Shown here: one piece after another, positions 25,595 to 35,000 of the stretch
How positions within the stretch are numbered: position 1 is the first letter of the stretch
Layout: each line of letters starts with the position of its first letter
Assembly (NCBI RefSeq): GCF_001883705.2
Contig: NZ_MDEQ02000020.1
Location: 1-64,000 of the forward strand
Direction of reading: 5' to 3'
DNA: 64,000 nt
From: Burkholderia catarinensis
Lineage (GTDB): Bacteria > Pseudomonadota > Gammaproteobacteria > Burkholderiales > Burkholderiaceae
Position numbers and translations under genes: made by a program
Notes under the pieces: generated by a model
The model's database searches: none
What the model saw: only the letters and a program-made list of their open reading frames with translations
Told to the model about the DNA's origin: nothing

Positions 25595-27661
25595 TTATCG
25601 CCACCACCACGTCGTCAGGCCGAGATGCTGGTCGATCTGGACGGGTGTGCGCGACGGCGCGCGCACGGTGGTGATGCCACCGGCCGCCGTGACGCCCTTC
25701 CCGCCGCTGAACGAGCCGCCGTCGATCACGCCGTCGCCGGTCAGCGTCACGCTGCCGTTCGCGGTGAACCCGCCGCCGATGTCCATCGCAATGATCTGCG
25801 CCCACGTGCTGCCGAAGAACGCCTTGAAGCCGCGGTGCTGATTGATGGCCGAGTAGCCGGTCACGCCCTGCGCGTAGGTCACGGGGGCGTCGACCTTGAT
25901 GTCACCGGTCGCGAAGACGTTGCCGCCGACGTTGCGCGCGACCGTGCCGGCCTTGATGCCGATGTTGCCGCCCGCCTGGATCGTGCCGCCGTATGGCGTG
26001 ACGTTGCTCGACGCGTCGGCGTGGCAGAAGATCCAGCAGCTGCGCGTATAGCTCGCCTGACCGGTGAAAACGGCGGCGTTGGTGAAGGCGTTCTGGGCGG
26101 TGATGTTGACGTCGCTGTCGTTCGACTGGACGATCCCGCCGGTATTCGTGAAGTTGCGGCTCGTGATCGTCACCGGACCGTGGACGGCCGCGATATAGGC
26201 GAGCTGGTCCGGGTTGCTGACGGTGCCGTAGTCGACGTTGAAACCGCTCGTCGTGTGCGTGAAGAACAGGAAGCTGCCGCCGCGATCCGAGTAGGCGGTC
26301 GGCTGGCCTCCGTTCGTGCCGCTGGTGTGGTCGATCGTGTTTTGCACGTCGCCGGCTGCGTTGAGGCTCACTGCGCCGTTCGACAGGATGCGGGCGTTGT
26401 CGTTGATGATGTTGCCGCCGGCGGTCAGCTTCGTCTGGCCGTTTGCAGAAAACACAATCCCAAGGTTGCTCGCGCTCGACCGGTTCGTGATGTCGCCGGT
26501 GGCGTTGAGGATCACGTCGCCACCGGTAGTGGTGCCGTCGCTCGCCGTCGCTCCCGCCTGAATCAGGCTGCCCGTGCTGGCGATCGCACCGCTGCTCGTC
26601 AGCGTAACCGTGTTGCCCGCGCTCAGGGTGGTCGAGCCGGTAGCGTCGTCGGTCAGGGAGATGTTGGCGGCCTGAACGGTTGTATCGTTCGCCGCGGTGA
26701 CCTGTGCGCCCTGCAGCGAAACGGTTCCGGGCGTCGTCAGTGCGACGTCGCGTTCCGCTTTCACGGAACCATCCGCGATCGTGATGTCGCCGTTCGCCGT
26801 GACGACGACGTCACCGGCGTTCGCATAGACTTTGCCGAGGCTGTGCACACCAGCGCCTTGGTCGGTGACGATCAGTTGGACGCGACCGGCGGTAAGGCCG
26901 CCGGCTGCAGTGATGTCGACCGCGACGGCGTTGCTTTTTGTGCCGGGAGACGTCGTGCCGATCAGCCAGTCATGGCCGTTGTCGGACGGCGAGAAGCTGG
27001 TGTCGTAGTTCGCGGTGCTGTCGCCAACGATTGCGCGGATACCGCTCGTCGAACTCGTGAAATCGTTGGTGACGGGGCCGTTGATGCTGAGCTGCTTCGC
27101 GATCAGGTCGAGGTTGACCAGCGTGCCGGACAGGCCGCCGGGGCCGATCGCGATACCGCCTCGGTTGGTCGTCAGCGAGACGTTGCGCTGGATAACGCCC
27201 GGTGCGATCGTGAGATCGTTGAAGCTGACCTGGCCGGTCGACAACACGACGTGGCCCGTGTTCGTGAAGCTCCCCCCATCTACCGTGATGCCGTTCGGGT
27301 TCGCCAGAATCACATTCGCGCGCGGGCCGAGAACGTTGATGTTGCCCTGGATCAGCGACGGGTTCGTGCTCGTGACCTGGTTGACGATCGTGCGCGCGTT
27401 GATGCCGACGTTGTTGAGGTCGGCACCGGCTTTCGAGACGTTGAAGGACGAGTAGGTGTTGTTCGACACGCCGCCGATGGCGGGGGCGACGTTGACGGTT
27501 TGGCGGCCGTTTGCGCCTACCGAAACGGATGTCGCGGTACCGCCATCAGGAACGATGGTCGCGGCGTGCGCAGCACCCTGCCAGGCCGGACACGACATCA
27601 CTAGCAATGCTAAAAGATGCTGGATGCGCGTGAGTCGCTCGATGTCATCGATTTTCATCAT
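25595..27661 (-). CDS. Second TPS-domain exoprotein, short and without a toxin domain
   Basis: A 688-residue secreted protein. A long signal region ends in GAAHA (residue ~33), followed by a complete TPS secretion domain with the canonical NPNGI motif (ILANPNGITVDG) and NVGINARTIVNQVTS. Beta-helix repeats of the filamentous haemagglutinin kind continue to the end. A close Cys pair (CWIFC, near residue 543) is present. The protein stops at LGLTTWWWR, with no pretoxin module and no C-terminal toxin. It is about a quarter of the usual CdiA length and could be an adhesin, a stand-alone HMW/HxuA-like exoprotein, or a paralogue that lost its 3' end. It precedes the membrane peptide and TpsB. Confidence 0.85.
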   Translation of the reverse strand: MMKIDDIERLTRIQHLLALLVMSCPAWQGAAHAATIVPDGGTATSVSVGANGRQTVNVAPAIGGVSNNTYSSFNVSKAGADLNNVGINARTIVNQVTSTNPSLIQGNINVLGPRANVILANPNGITVDGGSFTNTGHVVLSTGQVSFNDLTIAPGVIQRNVSLTTNRGGIAIGPGGLSGTLVNLDLIAKQLSINGPVTNDFTSSTSGIRAIVGDSTANYDTSFSPSDNGHDWLIGTTSPGTKSNAVAVDITAAGGLTAGRVQLIVTDQGAGVHSLGKVYANAGDVVVTANGDITIADGSVKAERDVALTTPGTVSLQGAQVTAANDTTVQAANISLTDDATGSTTLSAGNTVTLTSSGAIASTGSLIQAGATASDGTTTGGDVILNATGDITNRSSASNLGIVFSANGQTKLTAGGNIINDNARILSNGAVSLNAAGDVQNTIDHTSGTNGGQPTAYSDRGGSFLFFTHTTSGFNVDYGTVSNPDQLAYIAAVHGPVTITSRNFTNTGGIVQSNDSDVNITAQNAFTNAAVFTGQASYTRSCWIFCHADASSNVTPYGGTIQAGGNIGIKAGTVARNVGGNVFATGDIKVDAPVTYAQGVTGYSAINQHRGFKAFFGSTWAQIIAMDIGGGFTANGSVTLTGDGVIDGGSFSGGKGVTAAGGITTVRAPSRTPVQIDQHLGLTTWWWR

Positions 27662-27678
27662 GTCGTTCCCGCGACGGG

Positions 27679-28521
27679 TTATTTTTGACTGACACTCGTT
27701 GATTGAGACACGCCCTTCCCTGCCAGCAACGCAGCGTGAAACTGTGGCACAAAGCCCATGAGCGCCTCGTCAATCCCCTGAATTGCATGAGGCAAATCTT
27801 TCAGAAGATCAGCGTAAAACGGGTAGGTATACGGGATCGATTCCTTGGCATCCTGGCTGGAATTCAGATCCGCATTTTTACTGCCGCCCCTGCTGGATTT
27901 CGGGCTTATATAAGCGGGAGGCGGGAGGAAAATATTCTGTGAGAAAATAGGGTCGAACGTACCAGCCAAAAAAATGCGAATTTGACTGCTCACCGACCGA
28001 ACATATGGCCAACCCAACCCGTTCGCACCATATCCCGTAATGACTGGCGCAATCATGATTGCATCCGCACCGGTATAAGCGCCCCCTTTCAAAACCGGGT
28101 GGAACCAATCGCCCGCAATTTGCGGCAAACCAGCCTGCCCAAGTTCGACTTCCTTCACCTGATAGCCTTGTGCTCGCAGTTCGGCCTCAAGTGCGTCAAT
28201 GAACTTGCGGTTCAGCCCGGTATCGCCAAGCTCACTCTTGACGACGCTGTCAAAATCCTTGTTGGTACGGGTCGATACCGCTGCCGTTCCGCCAGCTATT
28301 GCTCCGCCAACAGCAGCAGCCAGCAGTCCTACGCCGGGAATCGGAACGATTATTGGCCCGCCAGCGGTGACCGCAAAATACGTGGTTGGCTTCGGTACAT
28401 TGACCGCAATCGTCTTGATCGATGACATTTTCTGTACATCGAAGTCGACTGGAGGTTTAGACGCGCATGCGCTCAGAAAGAGCGCACAACAAATCACTGC
28501 ACTTCGATTAATTTTTATCAT
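27679..28521 (-). CDS. Lipoprotein of unknown function in the CDI locus
   Basis: A 280-residue lipoprotein: basic start, hydrophobic core and lipobox LSAC (Cys near residue 19). It continues with a Gly/Ala-rich hydrophobic segment (GVGLLAAAVGGAIAGGTAAV, residues ~65-85) and a globular domain with GYQVKEVELGQ and GADAIMIAPVITGYG, recalling lipoproteins that bind envelope components. The start at MIKINRS is preferred; an ATG at 28533 is also in frame. It lies between the immunity gene and the second exoprotein. Burkholderia bcpAIOB loci place a small lipoprotein gene (bcpO) after bcpI, so this may be a larger positional counterpart. Confidence 0.75.
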   Translation of the reverse strand: MIKINRSAVICCALFLSACASKPPVDFDVQKMSSIKTIAVNVPKPTTYFAVTAGGPIIVPIPGVGLLAAAVGGAIAGGTAAVSTRTNKDFDSVVKSELGDTGLNRKFIDALEAELRAQGYQVKEVELGQAGLPQIAGDWFHPVLKGGAYTGADAIMIAPVITGYGANGLGWPYVRSVSSQIRIFLAGTFDPIFSQNIFLPPPAYISPKSSRGGSKNADLNSSQDAKESIPYTYPFYADLLKDLPHAIQGIDEALMGFVPQFHAALLAGKGVSQSTSVSQK

Positions 28522-28600
28522 ATTAAACACCATTAATCGTGACGAACCATACCGACCACACAAGCACAATAATTCGGAAAACCAGCCCCCCGCACAAGCG

Positions 28601-28623
28601 CGATCTTTGGTTTATAAAGATCG
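28601..28623. repeat. 8-bp inverted repeat upstream of the lipoprotein gene
   Basis: CGATCTTT (28601-28608) and AAAGATCG (28616-28623) are perfect complements across seven bases. It lies in an AT-rich gap (28522-28820) about 80 bases before the lipoprotein start. No T-run follows on the minus strand, so an operator or mRNA stem is more likely than a terminator. Confidence 0.4.
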
Positions 28624-28792
28624 TGAATCCTATCTGAAACAGCGGGTTAAATATCCTGTAAATTTCAAACGCATCTGAAATCATTTCTATTTTTAACTAT
28701 CACTCTGCGCAAGCAATCCGCCCCCTGATGTCAGAACTCCAAACATCAGCCGCTTTAGCCACCCGTCAATTGTCACTTAAGTAATACTGCGC

Positions 28793-28810
28793 GATGCAAT
28801 TTCTTGCATC
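28793..28810 (-). terminator. Hairpin just after the immunity gene
   Basis: GATGCAA (28793-28799) pairs with TTGCATC (28804-28810) around a TTTC loop, ten bases downstream of the cdiI stop. There is no clear T-tract, so termination may be partial, separating cdiAI expression from the downstream accessory genes. The rest of the 28522-28820 gap is AT-rich with no gene. Confidence 0.35.
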
Positions 28811-28820
28811 AAGAACATGT

Positions 28821-29084
28821 TCACTCGCGCTTACCAAATCCCAACACCACTCCCGCCTTGGAAACTCTAAGAGGAATATTCCCCGCAAGTAGATAAGCTG
28901 GGTCACCAGTACTCAAGTACAAGGCTGATTGATAATGGAAGAGCCAGTATTCACCGCAGTCCACGATTTTTTCCGTCGACACGACCCATCGATCATCTTC
29001 AATAGAATTATGTGGGGTACGAACTGACTCGTTGAGATAGCTCTCTGCAATCTCAATTGCGGCCGCTAGAGAAATTTCAGTCAT
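28821..29084 (-). CDS. cdiI: CDI immunity protein, YrhB/Imm35-like
   Basis: An 87-residue soluble acidic protein. The pattern IAESYLNES at the start, then WLFHYQSALYLSTGDPAYLLAGNIPLRVSK and a closing Gly-rich strand, resembles the YrhB/Imm35 immunity family (a short alpha+beta domain with YL.TGD....AGN.P). Its ATG overlaps the cdiA stop (ATGA), the usual tight pairing of toxin and immunity genes. It would neutralise the CdiA C-terminal toxin inside the cell. Base composition is lower in G+C than the flanking genes. The family link is from pattern recall. Confidence 0.72.
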   Translation of the reverse strand: MTEISLAAAIEIAESYLNESVRTPHNSIEDDRWVVSTEKIVDCGEYWLFHYQSALYLSTGDPAYLLAGNIPLRVSKAGVVLGFGKRE

Positions 29085-32000
29085 TTCGCACCAATTGGTT
29101 TCACGGGCATAAACAGCAAATTCGGAAAGCCTGCTGGGTTTGCAACAGTACCCGTTTGTCCATCGAGATATCTAATAGTGCCATTCTGATTGACAACATT
29201 GAATACGTGCCCCACATCTGATCCGGCAGGCGGAAAGCCGTACACAATCCCAGTCGCACCATTGCCTTGTTGAAGCAACGACTGCTCAATGCTGCTCGTC
29301 GTCGCCGGCGCGAACCTACTCCCGAACTGCTTCTGAAGAACAAGGATGCTCGTCGGACTACCAGGCAGCGCACTCGCTGGATTACCGCGCAACGTAGCAT
29401 CGGTCGCTATTGCGCAGTTGACGCAGTTCATGTCACCGCCGGTTGGATTGACATTCCTGATACTACCAGCCGCCGGCACCGTACCATCCGCCGTTGCACT
29501 GCTTACTCTCGAACCTCCAAGCAGCGACGCAGCCCCAACCGTTCCCACCAGCGACACCAGACTCCCATAGTCTGGATCATCATAAGGAAGCATCGCACCA
29601 CTCAGGAACGGCACGTAGCCAGGGTAACCCGGCAAAACGCCGTTCCCGATCAGATTCGGAATTGCCTCAACCGCTCCGACTGCCGTGTTCCATACAGCAC
29701 GTCCTGTATCTGCGGCTGCGCTTTTCAACGTACCGCAGTTATGTCCCGCTGCACACGTGTTGTTCTGCGTCTCATTTTGAGCCGCCGTCATCGCAGCCAG
29801 CGCGTTCTGACCCAGCAAGCCAGCCGCCGCGCCACCAAGTAGCGACGTCGCCGTCACAATCGCCGCAAGCTGCCCTTGGTCGGTGATGCCCTGCCCGCCG
29901 GTTACCGCAGTCGCGATCGCATTCGCCGTCATCGCCGACACAGCCCCACCAATCGCACCACCGCCGCACCCTTGCCCCGTTGCCGCACCTGCAGCACAGC
30001 CAAGCGCTGCATGAGCCGCCACATACGCCGCACCGGTCAGTGTGCCGTCTTGGTTCAGATTGCCGATCGTGTAGGCAATCGACGCCGCCGCGTTCGTCGC
30101 CGCGCTATCGCGCAGGTTCGTCAGGAAGCTGCCACCTCGCAATGTCGTCTGAACCGTCGCCTGGAGCACCGACTCGGCTGCAAGTGCACCAATCGCCGTC
30201 GGGAGCGAACCCGATGCGGCACCAGCCTGCGGCACCAGCGTATTTCCTACCGACTGCACACCCGCCAGCGCGGCCAGGCTGTTCTGCGAGGCATTCCACG
30301 ACCAGCCAAGGCTACCGTTATCGAACGTGATGCCGTTCGTCAGTCCCGCCGTCAGTCCTGCGACACCGCCAGTCTCCAGCATCTTCCCAACACTGAACGA
30401 GCCGCCGGAATTCAGTTGGCTCATCGTGCTATTCATCATGCCGGCGAACCCGGCCGACAAGGCAAGGTTCGCCGTGCCCGCGCCAATCGCCGCCGTCGTC
30501 GTAGTCGCGGGCACGGCCGCTGCAAAGGTCGTCCCCGCGCTTGCCGAAGCCAGCGCGCCAACGGCCGCCGATGCCGCCACCCCTGACATGATCGAGAGGC
30601 CGGTAATGACTGCCGTCATGAAGAGCTGGTCGTACCACGCGTCGGCGTCGAGAACCTTGGTATCGAGATGGTCGGTGACGGTCTGTTGCGTGAAGTTGCC
30701 GCCGAGCTGCCCCTTCAGATTCGCCAGCATCGCTTGGGTACCAGCCGTGTCGACGGCACCGTCCGCGCCGATTTTCTGGAGCGCTCCGCCGATCTGATTC
30801 AGGCTTTGTACTTGAAGATCGTAGTTGGCGGCGGACATGAAGCCGCCTTGCTGCGCCACGGTGCCCGTGGTCTCCAGCGTCACGCCCTCCGGACCTTTCT
30901 GATAAATCGTCCCGACATCCGTCGAGCGTTGTTCGTTGGTCAGCGAATTCGTGTTGACCGTCAGGTTCTGCGCCGTGACAGTGCCGGTGTTCAGGATGCT
31001 GTTGGCGTAGTTGAGCGTGACGTTGGTGCCCGTGATTTCGCCATCAGCGTTCACCACCGCAAAGTTCTTCGGCAGCAGCACCTCGGGCATCAACGCCTGC
31101 ACCATCGGGCAGGCTGCGCCGCCGGTCGTGCTGCATCCCGGCTCCGGCACGGACTGCTCGACATACCAGAGCATCGGCGAGTTGATCTGCGCGAGCTGCG
31201 CATCGCTCAGCTTCGTGCCGAGCGACACATTGTTTTTCTCCGCATATTCGAGCGCTGCGCCGTACAGCGCCGTCTTGTCCTGATTGTTGATCGACGCCTG
31301 GCCCGTGCTGTCAGTCGCACTCGTCGTGCTGTAAAAGCTGCTCTTGCCGGTTGCCTGCAACGCAGCCTGCTCGATCTGCTGATTCTCGGTATACGGATCG
31401 TAGTAGAACGGGACAGTGCTCGGCCGCAGATTGGCCGGCAATGCAGCAACCAACGACGCCGACGAGATCGAATTCACGACCTGAGCCGCCGGATTGTTCG
31501 TCAAATATGTTGCCGTGACCGTCTCGCCCGTCACCGTCTCGACGGTCGTGCTGAGCGGCGTACCAGCGATTGGCGTAGCCGCCGAGCCAAGCGATGCGCC
31601 CACCGGACGAGTCGTGACCGTAACCACCGGTGCGACCGGCTGGCCGACCGTCTGCGTCCCGATAGGGGTATTGGCCGGCAAGCCCGTCGTGCCCGTGACC
31701 GACGTCGGACGCCCATTTTGGTCGGTGACCAGCCCGGCATTGTTCACTGCATTCGCGACGGAGCTCGGCAGCGTCGGCGGAGCCAGCGAAATGACCTGCC
31801 CCGAGACGACCGGAGGCGGCGTAAATACGTTCGGGTTCGTGATCCCGTTGACCAGCTGCGAGCCCGTCAGCGTGATCGATTGACCTATCACGTTACCGGT
31901 GTTGTTCAGCGTCGGCGAATGCACGCTCAGGTTGCCCGCCTGAATCGTGCCGGGCACGAAGTCCGGCAGCCCGACGTTTGACGGCAGGCCTGAAGTGGCT

Positions 32001-35000
32001 TGTGCGTCTCCGGCGTTGAACGCACCGCCATACAGGTTTTGACAGGTCGACGCCATGCCCAGACAACCCCACGTCCGCGTGCCGAGCGGATTGCCGGTCC
32101 AGTACGCATGCAGGTACTGGTTATCGCTCGATGCGCTTTGGGTCGCATTAATCGTCGCGGTATTCAATGCCGTGACGAGACTCCCGGTGTTGCTGAACAC
32201 GCTCGTCGTGATCGACAGATTGTTGTTGGCCGTGATCGTCGACGGCCTGGCCGACTGCACCTCGACATACGCTTCGCAATTCTGTCCGCAACCGGTGTAG
32301 GGCGATGCCGACCCGTAGTTCTGGTGAACCGTGACCGGTGCGGCGATCGTGTTCGTCACGCTCGCCGCGTTGATTTGCACGTTGTTGCCCGCCTCGATCG
32401 CGGCCGAGGTGTTCGTGACGCTGGCGGCTTGCGTCGGGTTCGTCGCGGTCGTGCCAGCGCCGCCGATGACGACATCGTTCTTCGCAACCAAATTTCCGTA
32501 CGTATTGCTGACCTGATTGGCAGCGATGACGATGTCGTGGCCCGCGGTAACGTTGCTATTGGCCTGCTGATAGCTATACAACTCCGAGTTCGGATTGGTC
32601 GTATGCAGCGACGTGCAACCCGCATTCGAGACGCCCGATGCACAACCGGCCGTCACCGACTTCGAGCCGACATTCGATCCCTGATTCGTGAAGCTCGCCG
32701 CTTGAATCGTGACGTCGTTGCCAGCCGCGAGCGTGCCGGTGTTGGTCAGATTGCCGCCGGACACATTGAGGTTATGTCCTGCAAGCACTTGACCGGCAGT
32801 GCCCTGCACGGTCGTACTCTGCGACACGGACGGAATCGTGACCGTCGACGGCGCATTGATCGTGAACGTCGTCGGCATGCCGATGTTGTACGAGCAATGG
32901 CTGTTCAGATCGCACGCATGAATCCCCGTACCATAAATACCGCCCCCCATTTCTCCCGGATGCGTGTTAACACTTTGATAGACCGCGATCGGCGTGCCGC
33001 CTTGCCCCAGGAATCCACTAGCTGATGCCCCGCTCAACGCGGCCAAGCCCGACAACAACGTATTCAGCCCGGTCGCGTCGACCGTATCCGTCACCGTCGA
33101 CGTATAGGAACGGGCCTCATTGTTCAACGTCTGGACGTTCAGCGACGCGTCATTTCCAGCGCTGACAGTACCGCCCTGATTATTAAGGGTCTGAGCATTC
33201 AGCGAAAGATTGTGGCCAGCCGCGATCACCGACGGCGGCCCGGAAACGGCACCCGCCGTCGTCGTGGTTTCGGTCACGGTCGGCAACGTAAAGGTCTGAC
33301 TGATACCGGCATTCGGTACGTTCGCGGACTGCACATACCAGTAGGCCGCGCCAAGACTCCCCAACGGAGGTTGTCCCTGCGATGCGCTTCCCGGCACTTG
33401 CACCATCGTGAACGTGCCGGTCGATGCGATCGGCGCTTGCGTGATCGCCACGCCGACCGGAGACAATAAATCGCCCAGCGTTGCCTGCTGCGTGAGCGGA
33501 ATGTTTTCCATCGGCACGTGATCGCCAGCGCCGGGGAAGAAGAACTGGTAATTGATCGTTCCGATGACGGTCGACCACAACAGACCGGGGTTATCCACCA
33601 CCCTCGTTGTTGTCGTGCTGGCCGCGCTCGACGATATCGCTGCGTTGTTGACGTTGTTGGCCGTGATCGACAGGTCGTTCGTGGCCGTCAAATGCCCACC
33701 GGCATTGCCGAGATCGCCCGATAACGTGATGGTCGCATTGCCGCTGCCGGCCGGCCCATTGCTCGTGCCGACCTGGGTCGTACCGTTCGAATTGTCGTAG
33801 CTGGTCCCCGAAATCGATAGCGTGTTGTTCGCCTGCACCGTGCCGGTATTCGTTCCCGATCCGTTCAACGTCAGGGCATTGGCTACCACCGTGCCGCTCG
33901 ACTGGTTGGCGAGGGAGCCATTGATCGTCAGGTCGTTACCGTTGATCGTGCCGGTGTTGCCAACGGCGCTGTTCAGCGTCAGCGAACCGGTGCCTTGATT
34001 GATCGTTCCTGCGTTCGTGATGCCTTGCGCGGCCGTGACTGTCACGGCCCTTGCCGGGAGCGTCCAAGTACCCGAGTTGTTCACCGACAACGCAGAAAGA
34101 TTGACGCCGTTGGTACCGTCGATCGTCCCCAAGGCCCCAGCCGACGGATCGAGCGTCTGGTTCGGCAGATTCAGCGTCGCGATGTTCTGCGCGAGAATTT
34201 TGCCGTTTGCATTGTTGAAAGAGCCGTTACCGCCAGTGACCGTGACCGTGGTGTTGCCAGTCGCGGTCGTTGGGTTTTGGACATCGCCGGCGAAGATCAG
34301 CCCGGAGTTGCTCAAGCTGCCGGTTGTCAGGTTCAGCGCGTTCGTCGCGAGCAACGAACCGGAATTGGTCGTCGCGTTGCTGACGTTGATATTCGCGGCC
34401 GGGCCGTAGATCGAACCGCTGTTGTTCAGATTCGTCGCGTTGACGGCTGCGGTTTGCAGCGACGACAGGCTCCCCGTGTTCGTGACGTTGAAACCCGAGA
34501 CGTTCAGATTGCCGCCAGCCATCTGCGTGCCGACGTTCGAAATCGAGTTGCCGCTCAAGCTCGCATCGCCCTTGAACGCTGCGGTGCCGCCCGTGGTCAG
34601 GTTCTGCGATGCCGTGATTTGCGTCGTGCCACCGACTACTGCGTTCGCGGTCGTGACATTCGTCCCTTTCAGTGTGGCATTGCCATTCACCGACAGCGCA
34701 GGCGCGCTCGCGTCGAACTGTGCGTTGAGCTGGCCGGCAGAGGTATCGAGGTTGTTCGTTGCCGTGGCCGTCAGATTTCCGCCCACCGCCACGCCCTGCG
34801 TCGTGATGTTGTTTCCGACCAGCGTCGCGTCCTTCGACGCCGTGGTCTGACCGTTCAGCGTCAGGTTCTGCCCTGCGTTCAGGGTCGCGTTACCCGCTGT
34901 GGATACCGAACCGTTCGCGGTCAGGTTGCCGGACTTTGCGCTGATGCTCAGATCGCCAAGACTCTTGACGCTGCCTTGGGTATTGACGTCCGTACCGGCC

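Noticed and set aside
25625-27604. A 659-codon plus-strand frame opposite the second TPS exoprotein
   Set aside because: The minus frame has a signal peptide and a clear TPS domain. The plus frame is Arg/Asp/Val-rich shadow sequence.
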